From contig JAEPON010000001.1 of the NCBI GenBank assembly GCA_017642895.1, forward strand, positions 368,006 to 432,005: a DNA stretch of 64,000 nt. The letters are read 5' to 3'. Source of the DNA: Roseitalea sp. GTDB lineage: Bacteria > Pseudomonadota > Alphaproteobacteria > Rhizobiales > Rhizobiaceae. The notes below the pieces were generated by a model that worked only from the letters and a program-made list of their open reading frames with translations, was not told the DNA's origin and ran no database searches. Positions 42,774-52,615 of this stretch are shown piece after piece. Each line of letters begins with the position of its first letter. Position 1 is the first letter of the stretch. A program made the position numbers and the translations under genes.

Positions 42774-43565
42774 ATGCTGCCTGATTTCGGCTGGACCGAA
42801 CTTCTGGTCATTTCCATCGTTCTGATCGTCGTGATCGGGCCGAAGGATTTGCCGCGCATCCTGCGCGGTTTCGGCAATACGATGAGTTCGGTCCGCCGCA
42901 TGGCCGGCGATTTCCGCAAACAGTTCGACGAGGCGCTCAAGGAGGCCGAACTCGACGATGTGCGCAAGCTGGCCGACGATGTACGGTCGCTCGATCCGCG
43001 CCGGCAGATCAAGGATGCGCTCAATCCCTTGTCGGAGCCGCTCGAGGAGATCGGCCGCGACATCGATGCGGACATGAAGCGCGCCATGGGCGACAGCAAA
43101 CTGCCCGAACTGCCCAAGAGCGCACCCCAGGTGGGGTTGGAACAGGCCGGCGCCAAGGCGCGGGCGGCACAGGCCGCCAAGAGCAAGGGTGGCAAGGCCG
43201 CCAAACCCTCTGCGGAGCCGGTTGCAAGTGCGGGTGAAACGGCTTCCGCATCCGTGAGGGCCGCAAAGGCGCCTGCGACGGCCCGGGCGCGTAGCAAGAC
43301 CGCCAAGGGCGGCGCGTCCGAAAAGGCAACCAAGGGCGGAAAACCAAGGCCCACATCGAGCACGAACGGGACGGCGGCGAAGCCCGCGACGCGCAGGGCA
43401 GGCACGCGACCCGCCTCGGCCAAAGCCTCGTCTGCCAAACCGGCATCGGGCAAGCAGGCATCTGCAAAATCCGGCTCCACAAAGTCCGCATCGACAAGCC
43501 CGCGAAAACGCCCATCGGCCAAGGCCGCCGCCGATGACGGGTCCGGCGGGAGCGCGCCATCGTGA
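42774..43565 (+). CDS. tatB: Twin-arginine translocase TatB
   Basis: Receptor subunit working with TatC (263 aa). The N-terminus has the TatA/B-type helix (LPDFGWTELLVISIVLIVVIGPKDLPRILRGFGNTMSSVRR) and amphipathic helix. Unlike compact TatB (about 170 aa), it carries a long Lys/Ala/Ser/Thr-rich C-terminal tail (about residues 135-263), as seen in other Rhizobiales TatB. Its stop overlaps tatC by GTGA. Confidence 0.95.
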   Translation: MLPDFGWTELLVISIVLIVVIGPKDLPRILRGFGNTMSSVRRMAGDFRKQFDEALKEAELDDVRKLADDVRSLDPRRQIKDALNPLSEPLEEIGRDIDADMKRAMGDSKLPELPKSAPQVGLEQAGAKARAAQAAKSKGGKAAKPSAEPVASAGETASASVRAAKAPATARARSKTAKGGASEKATKGGKPRPTSSTNGTAAKPATRRAGTRPASAKASSAKPASGKQASAKSGSTKSASTSPRKRPSAKAAADDGSGGSAPS

Positions 43566-44416
43566 GCCGGGTCGATGAAGAAGCCCAGATGGAGGCGACC
43601 GCTGCGCCGCTGATGGAGCATCTGGTCGAATTGCGGCGGCGCCTGATCTGGTGCGTCGGCGGATTTCTGGCCGGCTTCGTCCTCTCATTTGCCTTCGCCA
43701 CGCCGATCTTCAACGCGCTGGTCGTGCCGTTCCAGTGGGCCGTCGACTGGCACGGCATGACGGCAGACGATGTGCAGTTCATCTATACCGCGCCGCAGGA
43801 ATTCTTCTTCACGCAAATCAAGATCGGTGCATTCGGCGGGCTGGTGCTCGCCTTTCCGCTGATCGCCACACAGCTTTATTTGTTCATTGCGCCCGGCCTT
43901 TACGCCAATGAGCGGGGCGCGTTCCTGCCGTTTCTTCTGGCAACGCCCATCCTGTTCCTGGTCGGGGCGGCGCTTGTCTATTTCATGATCATTCCGATGG
44001 CGATGTGGTTCTTCCTGTCGCTGGAGCAGACCGGCGGCGAGGGGGTTGCCTCGATCCAGCACCTGCCGCGTGTCTCGGAATATCTGTCGCTGATCATGAC
44101 CCTGATCTTCGCCTTCGGGCTGGTGTTCCAGCTTCCGGTGGCGCTGACGCTGTTGTCGCGCGCCGGCCTGGTGACGCCCGAAGGGCTGGCGAGCAAGCGC
44201 AAATATGCGATCGTGATCGCGTTCGTCGCCGCCGCCATTTTGACGCCGCCCGATCCGATGACGCAGCTCGGCCTCGCCCTTCCGACGATCGCGCTCTATG
44301 AATTGTCGATCTTCATGGCGCGCCGCTTCCAGCCGCCACCGTCCGAATATGACGATGAGGACGAGGAAGAGGTCGATCCCGAGCCCGACGACGCAGCCAA
44401 ACCGGCCGCTTCCTGA
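43562..44416 (+). CDS. tatC: Twin-arginine translocase TatC
   Basis: Core Tat receptor (284 aa) that binds the twin-arginine signal; starts at a GTG overlapping the tatB stop. The six-TM topology and conserved first loop are visible: LMEHLVELRRRLIWCVGGFLAGFVLSFAFATPIF, FFTQIKIGAFGGLVLAFPL with the Glu/Gln signal site, and LYANERGAFLPFLLATPILFLVGAALVYF. It ends in an acidic tail (EDEEEVDPEPDDAAK). A cruciform-like hairpin follows. Confidence 0.96.
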   Translation: MSRVDEEAQMEATAAPLMEHLVELRRRLIWCVGGFLAGFVLSFAFATPIFNALVVPFQWAVDWHGMTADDVQFIYTAPQEFFFTQIKIGAFGGLVLAFPLIATQLYLFIAPGLYANERGAFLPFLLATPILFLVGAALVYFMIIPMAMWFFLSLEQTGGEGVASIQHLPRVSEYLSLIMTLIFAFGLVFQLPVALTLLSRAGLVTPEGLASKRKYAIVIAFVAAAILTPPDPMTQLGLALPTIALYELSIFMARRFQPPPSEYDDEDEEEVDPEPDDAAKPAAS

Positions 44417-44450
44417 TCCGCAGATATAGCTGCGGAAGACCGACGGCCGG
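44402..44450. terminator. Nested hairpin between tatC and the MBL gene
   Basis: An inner stem TCCGCAG (44417-44423) / CTGCGGA (44430-44436) is nested in an outer CCGGCCG (44402-44408) / CGGCCGG (44444-44450). It lies exactly between the two convergent stops (tatC 44416; MBL gene 44453) and could stop transcription from both sides, but no clear U-run follows. Confidence 0.5.
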
Positions 44451-44452
44451 GG

Positions 44453-46033
44453 TCAGAGCGCGCCGTGCAACCGCTTGATCAGCGCCCGGCGTTCGGCATC
44501 GTTTTCGGCCGTGTTGAGATGCTGCGTCAGCGCAACGATGAAGGCGGCGTAGTCGTTGTTCCAATCGGTCAGCAACTCGTCCGTCGGGATGCGCGTCGCC
44601 ACGCGGCCCTTGGAACGGGCATCGCCGGCCACCAGATCGAAGCTCTCGTCGAATTGCGGCATGTGGATCTGGCCGGCATCGATGCCGCGCTTGGCCAGAA
44701 GCCGCGCTAGCTCCTCGCGCGCATCATCGTCGCCATGGTTGAGAAAAATGCCGCCGGAGACGGGCGCGCGTTCCATGACCCAGTCGATCAGTTCGCCCTG
44801 GTCGGCATGGGCCGAATAATTGCCCAGCCGGCGGATATCGGCATTGACGACATATTCCTTGCCGTGGATGCGCACCATGTCGGCACCGGACGTGATGACA
44901 TGGCCCAACGTTCCCGGCGCCTGATAGCCGACGAACAGGATGGTCGCATTGCGCTTCCAGATGTTGTTCTTGATGTGATGCTGGATGCGGCCGGCATCGG
45001 CCATGCCCGACGCCGAGATGATCACCGCGCCGCCATTGATGCGGTTGATGGCTTTCGATTCCTCGACATTCTGAACCAGACGGAACTGCGGATCGCGGAA
45101 CAATTGGCCGTTGTCGATCGCAACGTCCGACAGCGTGCCGGCGTGCTTGATGAAGACTTCGGTGACGTTCTTTGCGAGCGGGGAATCGAGGAAGACGGTG
45201 GCGTTGGGCATGTCGCCATTGGCCAGCAGCACGCCGATATCGTGCAAGAGCTCCTGGCTGCGTTCGACGGCAAAGGCCGGAATGACCACATTGCCACCCG
45301 CTGACAATCCGCGCACCAACTCCTTGCGCAGCATGTCGCGACGCTTTTCGAGCGTGTAGTCGTCGCGGTCGCGGTCGCCATAGGTGGATTCGCAGATGAT
45401 GTAGTCAAAGCCGGTTTCGGCCTCGGGCTCGGGGTGAAACACTTTTTCCTCCGGGCCGATATCGCCGGAGAACAAGAGCCGCATCATGTTGCCGCTGTCG
45501 GCATCGGGGAATTTCACCTCGGCCGATGCCGATCCGAGGATGTGGCCTGCGTTCCAGAAGCGCACATGGATGTGTGGCGTCGGCTCGAACCATTTTTCGT
45601 AGCCGCCAACGGGCCGCAGGAGCTTCAGCGTGTTTTCTGAATCGACATCGGTGTAAAGCGGCTCTTCGGGCTCCAGCCCCTTGCGCTGGCGTTTGCGGTT
45701 CCAGCGCTCGGTGTTGGACATCTGGATCTTGGCGGAATCGCGCAGCATGAAGTCGAGCAGGTCGCATGTCGGCTCGGTGGCGTAGATCGGGCCGGAAAAG
45801 CCGTGCTTGACGAGCTTGGGCAGCAGTCCGGAATGGTCGATATGGGCGTGCGTCAGGATCAGGAATTCGGCATCGGCGGGGTTGAACGGAAACGCGCCGT
45901 CATTGAGCTTGCGGATTGTCTTGTTGCCTTGGAACAGGCCGCAATCGACCAGAAAGCGCGTCGTGCCCGTGTCGAGCATCGAACAGGAACCGGTCACGGT
46001 GCCGGCGGCACCGTAGAAGGTCAGCGTTGCCAT
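44453..46033 (-). CDS. Beta-CASP metallo-beta-lactamase-fold nuclease-like protein
   Basis: A 526-aa protein (start 46033, GGGGAGA upstream; longer frame rejected) of the beta-CASP/CPSF-type RNase family. MBL motifs: TGTVTGSCS, HAHIDHSG zinc site, CGLFQG, the FSGDIGP strand and HADQGEL. The middle carries the beta-CASP region (FVIPAFAVERSQELLHD, ISASGMADAGRIQHHIKNN). Such proteins are RNA exonucleases or DNA/RNA endonucleases; the bacterial relatives are usually annotated as putative mRNA 3'-processing nucleases. RNase J itself has a different C-terminal domain, which is absent here. Confidence 0.85.
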   Translation of the reverse strand: MATLTFYGAAGTVTGSCSMLDTGTTRFLVDCGLFQGNKTIRKLNDGAFPFNPADAEFLILTHAHIDHSGLLPKLVKHGFSGPIYATEPTCDLLDFMLRDSAKIQMSNTERWNRKRQRKGLEPEEPLYTDVDSENTLKLLRPVGGYEKWFEPTPHIHVRFWNAGHILGSASAEVKFPDADSGNMMRLLFSGDIGPEEKVFHPEPEAETGFDYIICESTYGDRDRDDYTLEKRRDMLRKELVRGLSAGGNVVIPAFAVERSQELLHDIGVLLANGDMPNATVFLDSPLAKNVTEVFIKHAGTLSDVAIDNGQLFRDPQFRLVQNVEESKAINRINGGAVIISASGMADAGRIQHHIKNNIWKRNATILFVGYQAPGTLGHVITSGADMVRIHGKEYVVNADIRRLGNYSAHADQGELIDWVMERAPVSGGIFLNHGDDDAREELARLLAKRGIDAGQIHMPQFDESFDLVAGDARSKGRVATRIPTDELLTDWNNDYAAFIVALTQHLNTAENDAERRALIKRLHGAL

Positions 46034-46100
46034 GGATCGTCTCCCCATCTTCGGCAAAATGTGTGGCAGATTTGCCCGGTCGGGGGAAGGGCGGATGCGA

Positions 46101-47054
46101 TCAAAGCCGCGTTGTGGAGACCTCGGCGCGAAACGCGACGGCCAAGCCGCCGTCACACAATTGCGTGCCCGGCGTGACGACCGCCGAGGCGGCGGCAGCC
46201 GTGCCGTGGACAAGGGCGGTGGCAAAATCCTCACCCCGCGCGGTGGCCAGCGTATAGGCCCCGACAAAACTGTCGCCGGCGCCGACCGCGCTCAACGGCT
46301 TCTCCACCGGCCGGCTGGTGAGGATCTGTTCGTCCGCCGAAACGCCGACCGAGCCGCGCGCGCCCAGCCCGATGACCAGATGCCGGGCAATGCCGGCCGC
46401 AACCAGAGTCGCGCCATAGAAGGCAAAATCCTCGGGCGTGTCGAGCGCACGGCCCGACGCGGTCAGCGCCTCGTCCTTGTCCATGCGCAGCGTGTGCAAG
46501 GGCGTGCCGGTGCGCGCGCACAGCGCCTGCAGGACCGGTCCGGACGTGTCGGCGATGAGCGATGCGCCGGCGCGGACGGCCGTCTCGTGCATGCGCTCGA
46601 TCAAGGCCGGGTGTGCGCCGGGCGGCAGGCTACCCGAAACGACGACGATGGCGCCGGGCCCGCAACGTGCTTCGAGCATCGCAAGAAGCGCCGCTTCCGT
46701 ATCGGCTTTCCAGTCCGGTCCCGGCAGTACGAAACGATACAGGCGTCCGGTCGCCGTCTCGCGCGCGGTGAAGGATTGGCGGGTCTGGCCGTCCGCAGGG
46801 ATCGTCACGGTGTCGATGGCTTCGCCCGCCAGCATCGCGGCGAGCATGTCGCCGGTCGCGCCGCCGGACGAGACGAGCGCCGTCGAACGCCCGCCAAGCT
46901 TTGCGATGGCGCGCGAGACGTTGATGCCGCCGCCGCCGGGATCGAACTGGGCGGGTCCGCATCGCAGTTTCACATCTGGCCGGACGGTCTCGACATCGGC
47001 GGCAATATCAACCGCCGGATTGAGCGTGACGGTGACGACGGGCTTCTGGTCCAT
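46101..47054 (-). CDS. PfkB-family sugar kinase (1- or 6-phosphofructokinase-like)
   Basis: Ribokinase-fold kinase of 317 aa, starting at 47054. Diagnostic features: VTLNPAVD opening, [16 protein letters not shown] substrate loop, [19 protein letters not shown]-like [16 protein letters not shown], and the catalytic [27 protein letters not shown]. It resembles 6-phosphofructokinase II (Pfk-2) and FruK, so it could phosphorylate fructose-1-P, fructose-6-P or tagatose-6-P. No PTS or fru genes flank it. The SMR gene diverges upstream. Confidence 0.85.
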   Translation of the reverse strand: MDQKPVVTVTLNPAVDIAADVETVRPDVKLRCGPAQFDPGGGGINVSRAIAKLGGRSTALVSSGGATGDMLAAMLAGEAIDTVTIPADGQTRQSFTARETATGRLYRFVLPGPDWKADTEAALLAMLEARCGPGAIVVVSGSLPPGAHPALIERMHETAVRAGASLIADTSGPVLQALCARTGTPLHTLRMDKDEALTASGRALDTPEDFAFYGATLVAAGIARHLVIGLGARGSVGVSADEQILTSRPVEKPLSAVGAGDSFVGAYTLATARGEDFATALVHGTAAAASAVVTPGTQLCDGGLAVAFRAEVSTTRL

Positions 47055-47173
47055 GTCAGGCAGGTGTTCCGCAACGTAGTTCGGGGCAGGGGTATGTCGG
47101 CACAAGCCGGTTTGTTGTAGCAGGGAGCGGGCGGCAGGCAAGCCGCTGCCGGTTCATCAGAGGAGTTTGCGTC

Positions 47174-47503
47174 ATGCCGTGGTTGTTTCTGGCGATTGCC
47201 ATCACCGGAGAGGTCATCGCCACGTCGGCGCTCAAGGCATCTGACGGGTTTTCGCGGCTTTTCCCCTCGACAATCACCGTGATCGGCTATGCGGTCGCCT
47301 TTTATTTCCTGGCGCTGACGCTGAGAACAATTCCGGTCGGCGTCGCCTATGCGATCTGGGCCGGAGCGGGCATCGTCATCATCTCACTGATCGGCCTGTT
47401 CCTTTTCGGCCAGAAGCTTGATGCGGCGGCCATTGCCGGCATCGGGCTAATCGTCGCCGGCGTGGTCGTCATCAACACCCTGTCGAACAGCGTTTCGCAC
47501 TGA
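47174..47503 (+). CDS. Small multidrug resistance (SMR/EmrE-type) transporter
   Basis: A 109-aa, four-TM dual-topology proton antiporter; GAGGAG precedes the ATG. Signature residues fall in [21 protein letters not shown], with the essential membrane Glu (E14-type) in GEVIATSAL, and [49 protein letters not shown]. The presence of the single membrane Glu and small size distinguish it from longer DMT proteins. EmrE/QacE and SugE/Gdx subtypes export toxic cations or guanidinium; which is undecided. Confidence 0.88.
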   Translation: MPWLFLAIAITGEVIATSALKASDGFSRLFPSTITVIGYAVAFYFLALTLRTIPVGVAYAIWAGAGIVIISLIGLFLFGQKLDAAAIAGIGLIVAGVVVINTLSNSVSH

Positions 47504-47508
47504 GCACG

Positions 47509-48846
47509 CTAACCGCGCGCAAGCGCCGCCTTCAGGGCGTGCCAGCTCGCCTTGGGCGTGCGGGTCAGCGTGTCATAGTCCACATGGACGATGCCGAAGC
47601 GTTTGCCATAGCCGAGCGCCCATTCGTAATTGTCGAGCAGGGACCAGACCGTATAACCCTTGACCGGCACGCCCTTGTCGATGGCGCGGCGCATGGCATC
47701 GACATGCGCCTGCAGATAGGCGATGCGCGCGCCGTCATCGACCGCGCCGTCCCGCAGCACGTCCGATGATGCCATGCCGTTCTCGCTGACGATCAGCGGC
47801 AGATGGCCGGTATGGCTTTCGGCAATCCACCCCAGGAGCCATTCAAAGCTCTCCGGCGTGATCTCCCAATCCATGTCGGTCTTGGGCAGCGGTCCGGGCA
47901 CTTCCCTGAGCGAGGGCCAGGCCGTGGCGGGATCGTCGGCAATCAGCTTGCGCGTGTAGAAATTGACGCCGAGCCAGTCGAGCGGCCGGGCGATCTGCTC
48001 CATATCGTCCTGCCATCCATCCGGCAGATGCGCCCGCAATCCTTCAAGCGCCCGGCGGGGATAGTCTTTCCTGAACAGTGCGCAGAGGAACCACTCATTG
48101 TAGATCGCATGATATCTGAGCGCGGCCTCGGCATCGGCATCATCGCCGTTTGCGGGTTCGGCCGGCTCGAAGTTCAGATAGATGCCGACATTGTCCTGAC
48201 CGGCGGCGCGCAGCACGTCGACGGCCTTGCCATGCGCAACGAGCACGTGATGCATGGCCCGTGCCGCCGCGCGGATGTCGCGCAGTCCCGGCGCGTGATG
48301 GCCGAGAAAATAGCTGAGCCATGCGATGCACCAGGGCTCGTTGAGCGTTCCGGTCGCGGCCATCCGGTCGCCGATCCGGTCAATCACATGGCCGGTGAAG
48401 TCGGCGAACCGGTCGGTGATATCGCGGTTGCGCCAGCCGCCTTCGTCAGAGAGCGCCGCCGGCATGTCCCAATGATGCAGCGTCAGCATCGGCTTGATGC
48501 CGCGCGCGAGCATCGCATCGGCCAGCCGGTCATAGAAATCGAGGCCCGCGGCGTTGATGGCGCGGCCATCGGGCATGACGCGCGCCCAGGATACCGAAAA
48601 ACGATAGGCGTCCAGATTGGCCCCGGCGATCAGGTCGAGATCGGTCTCGTAACGATGATAGTGGTCGCAGGCGATGGCGCCGTCTTCGGCATTGGCGGTG
48701 TTGCCGGGTGTCGCTGCAAACGTGTCCCAATGGGACATGCCGGCACCGCCGAAAGACGAGCCTTCGATCTGATAGGCGGACGTTGCAACGGCAAACAGAA
48801 AGTCTTCGGCAAAATCCGAACGGCGAAAGTTCAGCGCGCTGGCCAT
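47509..48846 (-). CDS. GH1 beta-glucosidase
   Basis: Glycoside hydrolase family 1 enzyme (445 aa) releasing beta-linked glucose, cellobiose or other beta-glucosides. The acid/base Glu lies in MAATGTLNEPWCIAW and the nucleophile Glu in LPLIVSENGMASSD; the DGWQDDMEQIARPLDWLGVNFYTRK and YTVWSLLDNYEWALGYGKRFGIVHVDYDTLTRTPKAS segments are family-typical. No signal peptide, so it acts in the cytoplasm on imported glycosides. It converges with the SMR gene by five bases. A LacI-type palindrome sits 44 bp before its start. Confidence 0.93.
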   Translation of the reverse strand: MASALNFRRSDFAEDFLFAVATSAYQIEGSSFGGAGMSHWDTFAATPGNTANAEDGAIACDHYHRYETDLDLIAGANLDAYRFSVSWARVMPDGRAINAAGLDFYDRLADAMLARGIKPMLTLHHWDMPAALSDEGGWRNRDITDRFADFTGHVIDRIGDRMAATGTLNEPWCIAWLSYFLGHHAPGLRDIRAAARAMHHVLVAHGKAVDVLRAAGQDNVGIYLNFEPAEPANGDDADAEAALRYHAIYNEWFLCALFRKDYPRRALEGLRAHLPDGWQDDMEQIARPLDWLGVNFYTRKLIADDPATAWPSLREVPGPLPKTDMDWEITPESFEWLLGWIAESHTGHLPLIVSENGMASSDVLRDGAVDDGARIAYLQAHVDAMRRAIDKGVPVKGYTVWSLLDNYEWALGYGKRFGIVHVDYDTLTRTPKASWHALKAALARG

Positions 48847-48889
48847 CGGCCCCCCTTTCCAGCACCACGAACGAGTGTATCAAAATACG

Positions 48890-48903
48890 TCAAAGCGCTT
48901 TGA
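48890..48903. promoter_or_regulatory. LacI-family operator palindrome upstream of GH1 gene
   Basis: TCAAAGCGCTTTGA is a perfect 14-bp palindrome with the CG centre and A/T-rich arms typical of LacI/GalR/AglR-type repressor sites. It lies 44 bp upstream of the GH1 start, the position expected for repression. No LacI-family gene is in the window, so the regulator is encoded elsewhere. Confidence 0.68.
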
Positions 48904-48961
48904 TCACCAGATGCAATTTCTTGGGGTATCTGGCGGTAGTCAGGGCGACATGGTTGCAAAG

Positions 48962-48986
48962 AAAAAGGCCGCCCGAAGGCGGCCTT
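48962..48986 (-). terminator. glnA: Intrinsic terminator of glnA
   Basis: Stem AAGGCCGCC (48965-48973) / GGCGGCCTT (48978-48986) with loop CGAA, followed on the minus strand by TTTTT (from AAAAA at 48962-48966). It begins 18 bp after the glnA stop codon. Confidence 0.9.
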
Positions 48987-49004
48987 CATCGGTGAAGGTG
49001 TCGG

Positions 49005-50411
49005 TCAGGCCGAATAGTACATGTCGAACTCGACCGGGTGCGGCGTGTGCTCGAAGCGAATGTTCTCTTCTTCCTTGAGCTCCAGATAGGCGGTGATCTG
49101 GTCGTCGTCGAAGACGCCGCCGGCTTTCAGGAACTCATTGTCCGCTTCAAGCGCGGCGATCGCTTCACGCAGAGAGCCGCAGACGGTCGGGATTTCCGAC
49201 AGTTCCTCGGGCGGCAGGTCGTAGAGATCCTTGTCCATCGGATCGCCGGGATGGATCTTGTTCTTGATGCCGTCGAGGCCGGCCATGAGCATGGCAGCGA
49301 ACGCCAGGTAGGGGTTGGCCATCGGGTCTGGGAAACGGATTTCGACGCGCTTGCCCTTGGGCGAACCCGAGAACGGAATGCGGCACGATGCCGACCGGTT
49401 GCGCGCCGAATAGGCCAGAAGGACCGGCGCCTCGAAGCCCGGGACCAGACGCTTGTAGGAGTTGGTCGACGGGTTGGTGAACGCATTGAGCGCCTTGGCG
49501 TGCTTGATGATGCCGCCGATATAATGGAGCGCGGTCTCGGACAGGCCGGCATAGTCGTCGCCCGCCATCAGCGGCTTGCCGTCACCCCAGATCGACTGGT
49601 GCACATGCATGCCGGTGCCGTTGTCGCCATAGACCGGCTTGGGCATGAATGTCGCCGTCTTGCCGTAGGCATGGGCGACATTGTGCACCACGTACTTGTA
49701 GAGCTGCACTTCATCGGCCTTGCGCGTCAGCGTGTTGAACAGCATCGACAGTTCGTGCTGGGCAGCGGCCACCTCGTGGTGGTGCTTTTCTGTCGATACG
49801 CCCATTTCCGCCATGACGGTCAGCATTTCCGAGCGGATGTCCTGGGCGCTGTCGACGGGGTTGACCGGGAAATAGCCGCCCTTCGTCCGCGGACGATGGC
49901 CCAGATTGCCGGTTTCATACTCGGCACCGGTGTTGGATGGCAGTTCCACGCTGTCGAGCTGGAAGCCGGTATCGTAGGGATCGGCGGTGAACTTGACGTC
50001 ATCGAAGATGAAGAATTCCGGCTCGGGGCCGAAATAGGCCGTGTCGCCGAAGCCGCCGGACTTGATGTAGGCCTCGGCGCGCTTGGCGGTCATGCGCGGG
50101 TCGCGGTTGTAGCCTTCGCCCGAGACCGGATCGAGAATGTCGCAGAAGATCGCCATGGTCGACTGCGCGTAAAACGGGTCCATGTGCGCGGTTTCGACAT
50201 CGGGCATCAGCGTCATGTCGGATTCGTTGATCGCCTTCCAGCCGGCGATGGACGAGCCGTCGAACATCACGCCGTCGGCGAACATGTCCTCATCGACGAC
50301 ATTGCAGTCGATGGTCACGTGCTGCAGCTTGCCGCGCGGATCGCTGAACCGCAGATCGACGAATTTGACGTCATTGTCCTTGATCTGCTTGAGAATGTCA
50401 CTTGCACTCAT
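49005..50411 (-). CDS. glnA: Glutamine synthetase type I
   Basis: ATP-dependent ammonia assimilation enzyme (468 aa, the usual GSI length; AAGGGAA before the start at 50411). Active-site loops are clear: [43 protein letters not shown], the [18 protein letters not shown]/Glu site and [20 protein letters not shown]. The adenylylation tyrosine lies in [10 protein letters not shown], so activity is controlled by GlnE/PII signalling. It follows glnB (63 bp) on the same strand and probably shares its sigma-54 promoter. Confidence 0.97.
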   Translation of the reverse strand: MSASDILKQIKDNDVKFVDLRFSDPRGKLQHVTIDCNVVDEDMFADGVMFDGSSIAGWKAINESDMTLMPDVETAHMDPFYAQSTMAIFCDILDPVSGEGYNRDPRMTAKRAEAYIKSGGFGDTAYFGPEPEFFIFDDVKFTADPYDTGFQLDSVELPSNTGAEYETGNLGHRPRTKGGYFPVNPVDSAQDIRSEMLTVMAEMGVSTEKHHHEVAAAQHELSMLFNTLTRKADEVQLYKYVVHNVAHAYGKTATFMPKPVYGDNGTGMHVHQSIWGDGKPLMAGDDYAGLSETALHYIGGIIKHAKALNAFTNPSTNSYKRLVPGFEAPVLLAYSARNRSASCRIPFSGSPKGKRVEIRFPDPMANPYLAFAAMLMAGLDGIKNKIHPGDPMDKDLYDLPPEELSEIPTVCGSLREAIAALEADNEFLKAGGVFDDDQITAYLELKEEENIRFEHTPHPVEFDMYYSA

Positions 50412-50474
50412 TGTGTTCCCTTTGTTCCCTTTCAAGTGGCAGTGTTGGGTGTCGGTTTTGGGCGGGCGGGGTGC

Positions 50475-50870
<396 letters not shown>

Positions 50871-51009
50871 TCACGCTTCGCGCGCCGCAGCCCGGGAAAC
50901 GCCGAAAAAGCGCGCAGATGCGGGGCACGCAGCGGGCAGTTTTGGGTAGCCGGCGCCAAAATAGGCGCAAAAACGATGAAATCCTGGGCATTATGCCTAA
51001 ATATGCGCC

Positions 51010-52518
51010 ATGATGGGCAGCCGATCGGGAGCAGCCCCCTTGCGTGATATCGATCCGCAGGCGCTGATGACCACCGCTGAAATGGCGGCGGCGGACCGCG
51101 CGACGATTGAAAGTGGCGCGTTCAGCGGCATCACGCTGATGGAGCGGGCCGGCAGCGCAGTCGCCGACGCGGCCATGGCGCGGTTTGCGGCGGCGCGCGT
51201 GCATGTGCTGTGCGGGCCGGGCAACAATGGCGGTGACGGCTATGTCGCAGCGCGCATCCTCGCCAACCGCGGCGTCGACGTGCACCTTTATGCGCTGGCA
51301 CCGCCGAAAGCTGGATCGGACGCCGCGCTCGCGGCTGACACATGGTATGGCCCGATCAGCGGTTTCGACGCGTTTGCGCCCGATCCGAACGATCTGGTGA
51401 TCGATGCGGTGTTTGGCGCCGGTTTTTCCGGGGCCTTGCCCGATCCGGTCCAATCGGCGCTTGCGCGGGCCGCCGACAGAAAATGTCCGGTGCTGGCCGT
51501 CGATCTGCCCTCGGGCGTCAATGGCGACACGGGGCAGGGTGCCCATGCGATCGGTTGCGCGGCGACCGTCACCTTCTATCGCCGCAAGCCCGGCCATCTT
51601 GTGTTCCCCGGCCGCGCCCTGTGCGGCGAGACGATCGTCGCCGATATCGGGGTTCGGGCAACCGCGCCGACCGCGACCTTCGAGAATGCACCGGACCTGT
51701 GGCGTCGCGCGCTGCCGCGTCCTTGTGACGACACGCACAAATATGCGCGCGGTGCGGTCGCCGTTTTCTCGGGCCCCCGGCACGGGACAGGCGCATCGCG
51801 CCTTGCGGCGATGGCAGCCCAACGGGCCGGCGCCGGCGCCGTGACGCTCCTCGGCCATCCCGACGCGCTCGATATCCAAGCGGCCCATGTCACTGCGATC
51901 ATGTTGAGCGCTTGGGGCACCAATCCGCGCGCCGCGCTCGCCGGCCTCAAGGGCATCGGCGCAGTCGTGCTTGGTCCGGGGTTTGGCGACCTGCCGCTGG
52001 CCCGGTCGCTGGCCACGTCCATTCTGGACGACAGGGGATTGGCGCTCGTGCTTGACGCGGACGGCATCACGGCATTCGCCGACGATCCCGAACCCTTGTT
52101 CGACGCGGCGCGGGCGCGCGACAAGCCGGCGCTGGTCCTGACGCCGCACGCGGGCGAATTCGCGCGGCTGTTTCCGGACCTTGCGGCGGATGTGTCGCTT
52201 GGAAAGCTTGCCATGGCGCGTGCCGCCGCCGCCCGCTCCGGCGCGATCCTTGTCTTCAAGGGGGCCGACACGGTGATTGCCGCGCCCGGCGGGGCGGCGG
52301 TGATCAACGCCAACGCGACGCCGGCGCTGGCAACGGCCGGTTCGGGCGACGTGCTCGCCGGCGCCATTGCCGGGCTTGCCGCCCAGGGCATGCCGGCGTT
52401 CGAGTCGGCGTGCGCCGCGGTCTGGCTGCACGGGGAGGCCGGCCGTGCTGCGGGTCCGGTGGCAATCGCCGAGGAACTGGTGGCCGCGCTGCCGGAGGCT
52501 TTCGCCGCGCTGGTTTGA
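51010..52518 (+). CDS. nnr: Bifunctional NAD(P)H-hydrate epimerase / ADP-dependent dehydratase
   Basis: Repairs damaged NAD(P)H. The N-terminal YjeF_N epimerase domain (about residues 20-215) includes MTTAEMAAADRATIE, GPGNNGGDGYVAARILA and VIDAVFGAGFSG with the catalytic Asp. The C-terminal YjeF_C kinase-like dehydratase domain (about 240-500) includes HKYARGAVAVFSG, VLGPGFGDLPLARSLA, TPHAGEFARLF and NANATPALATAGSGDVLAGAIAGL. The two domains are fused, as in most bacteria. The start at 51010 is kept although the next ATG (51067) is nearer the domain. It diverges from glnB. Confidence 0.94.
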   Translation: MMGSRSGAAPLRDIDPQALMTTAEMAAADRATIESGAFSGITLMERAGSAVADAAMARFAAARVHVLCGPGNNGGDGYVAARILANRGVDVHLYALAPPKAGSDAALAADTWYGPISGFDAFAPDPNDLVIDAVFGAGFSGALPDPVQSALARAADRKCPVLAVDLPSGVNGDTGQGAHAIGCAATVTFYRRKPGHLVFPGRALCGETIVADIGVRATAPTATFENAPDLWRRALPRPCDDTHKYARGAVAVFSGPRHGTGASRLAAMAAQRAGAGAVTLLGHPDALDIQAAHVTAIMLSAWGTNPRAALAGLKGIGAVVLGPGFGDLPLARSLATSILDDRGLALVLDADGITAFADDPEPLFDAARARDKPALVLTPHAGEFARLFPDLAADVSLGKLAMARAAAARSGAILVFKGADTVIAAPGGAAVINANATPALATAGSGDVLAGAIAGLAAQGMPAFESACAAVWLHGEAGRAAGPVAIAEELVAALPEAFAALV

Positions 52519-52615
52519 CCACCCTTTGTTTGCGCGCACTGAAAGATGTGGTTAACCATGGCGCCGCTATGGTGCCGCTCATGTTGAACGGCACGGGACC
52601 AGAAATGGGCCGGCG

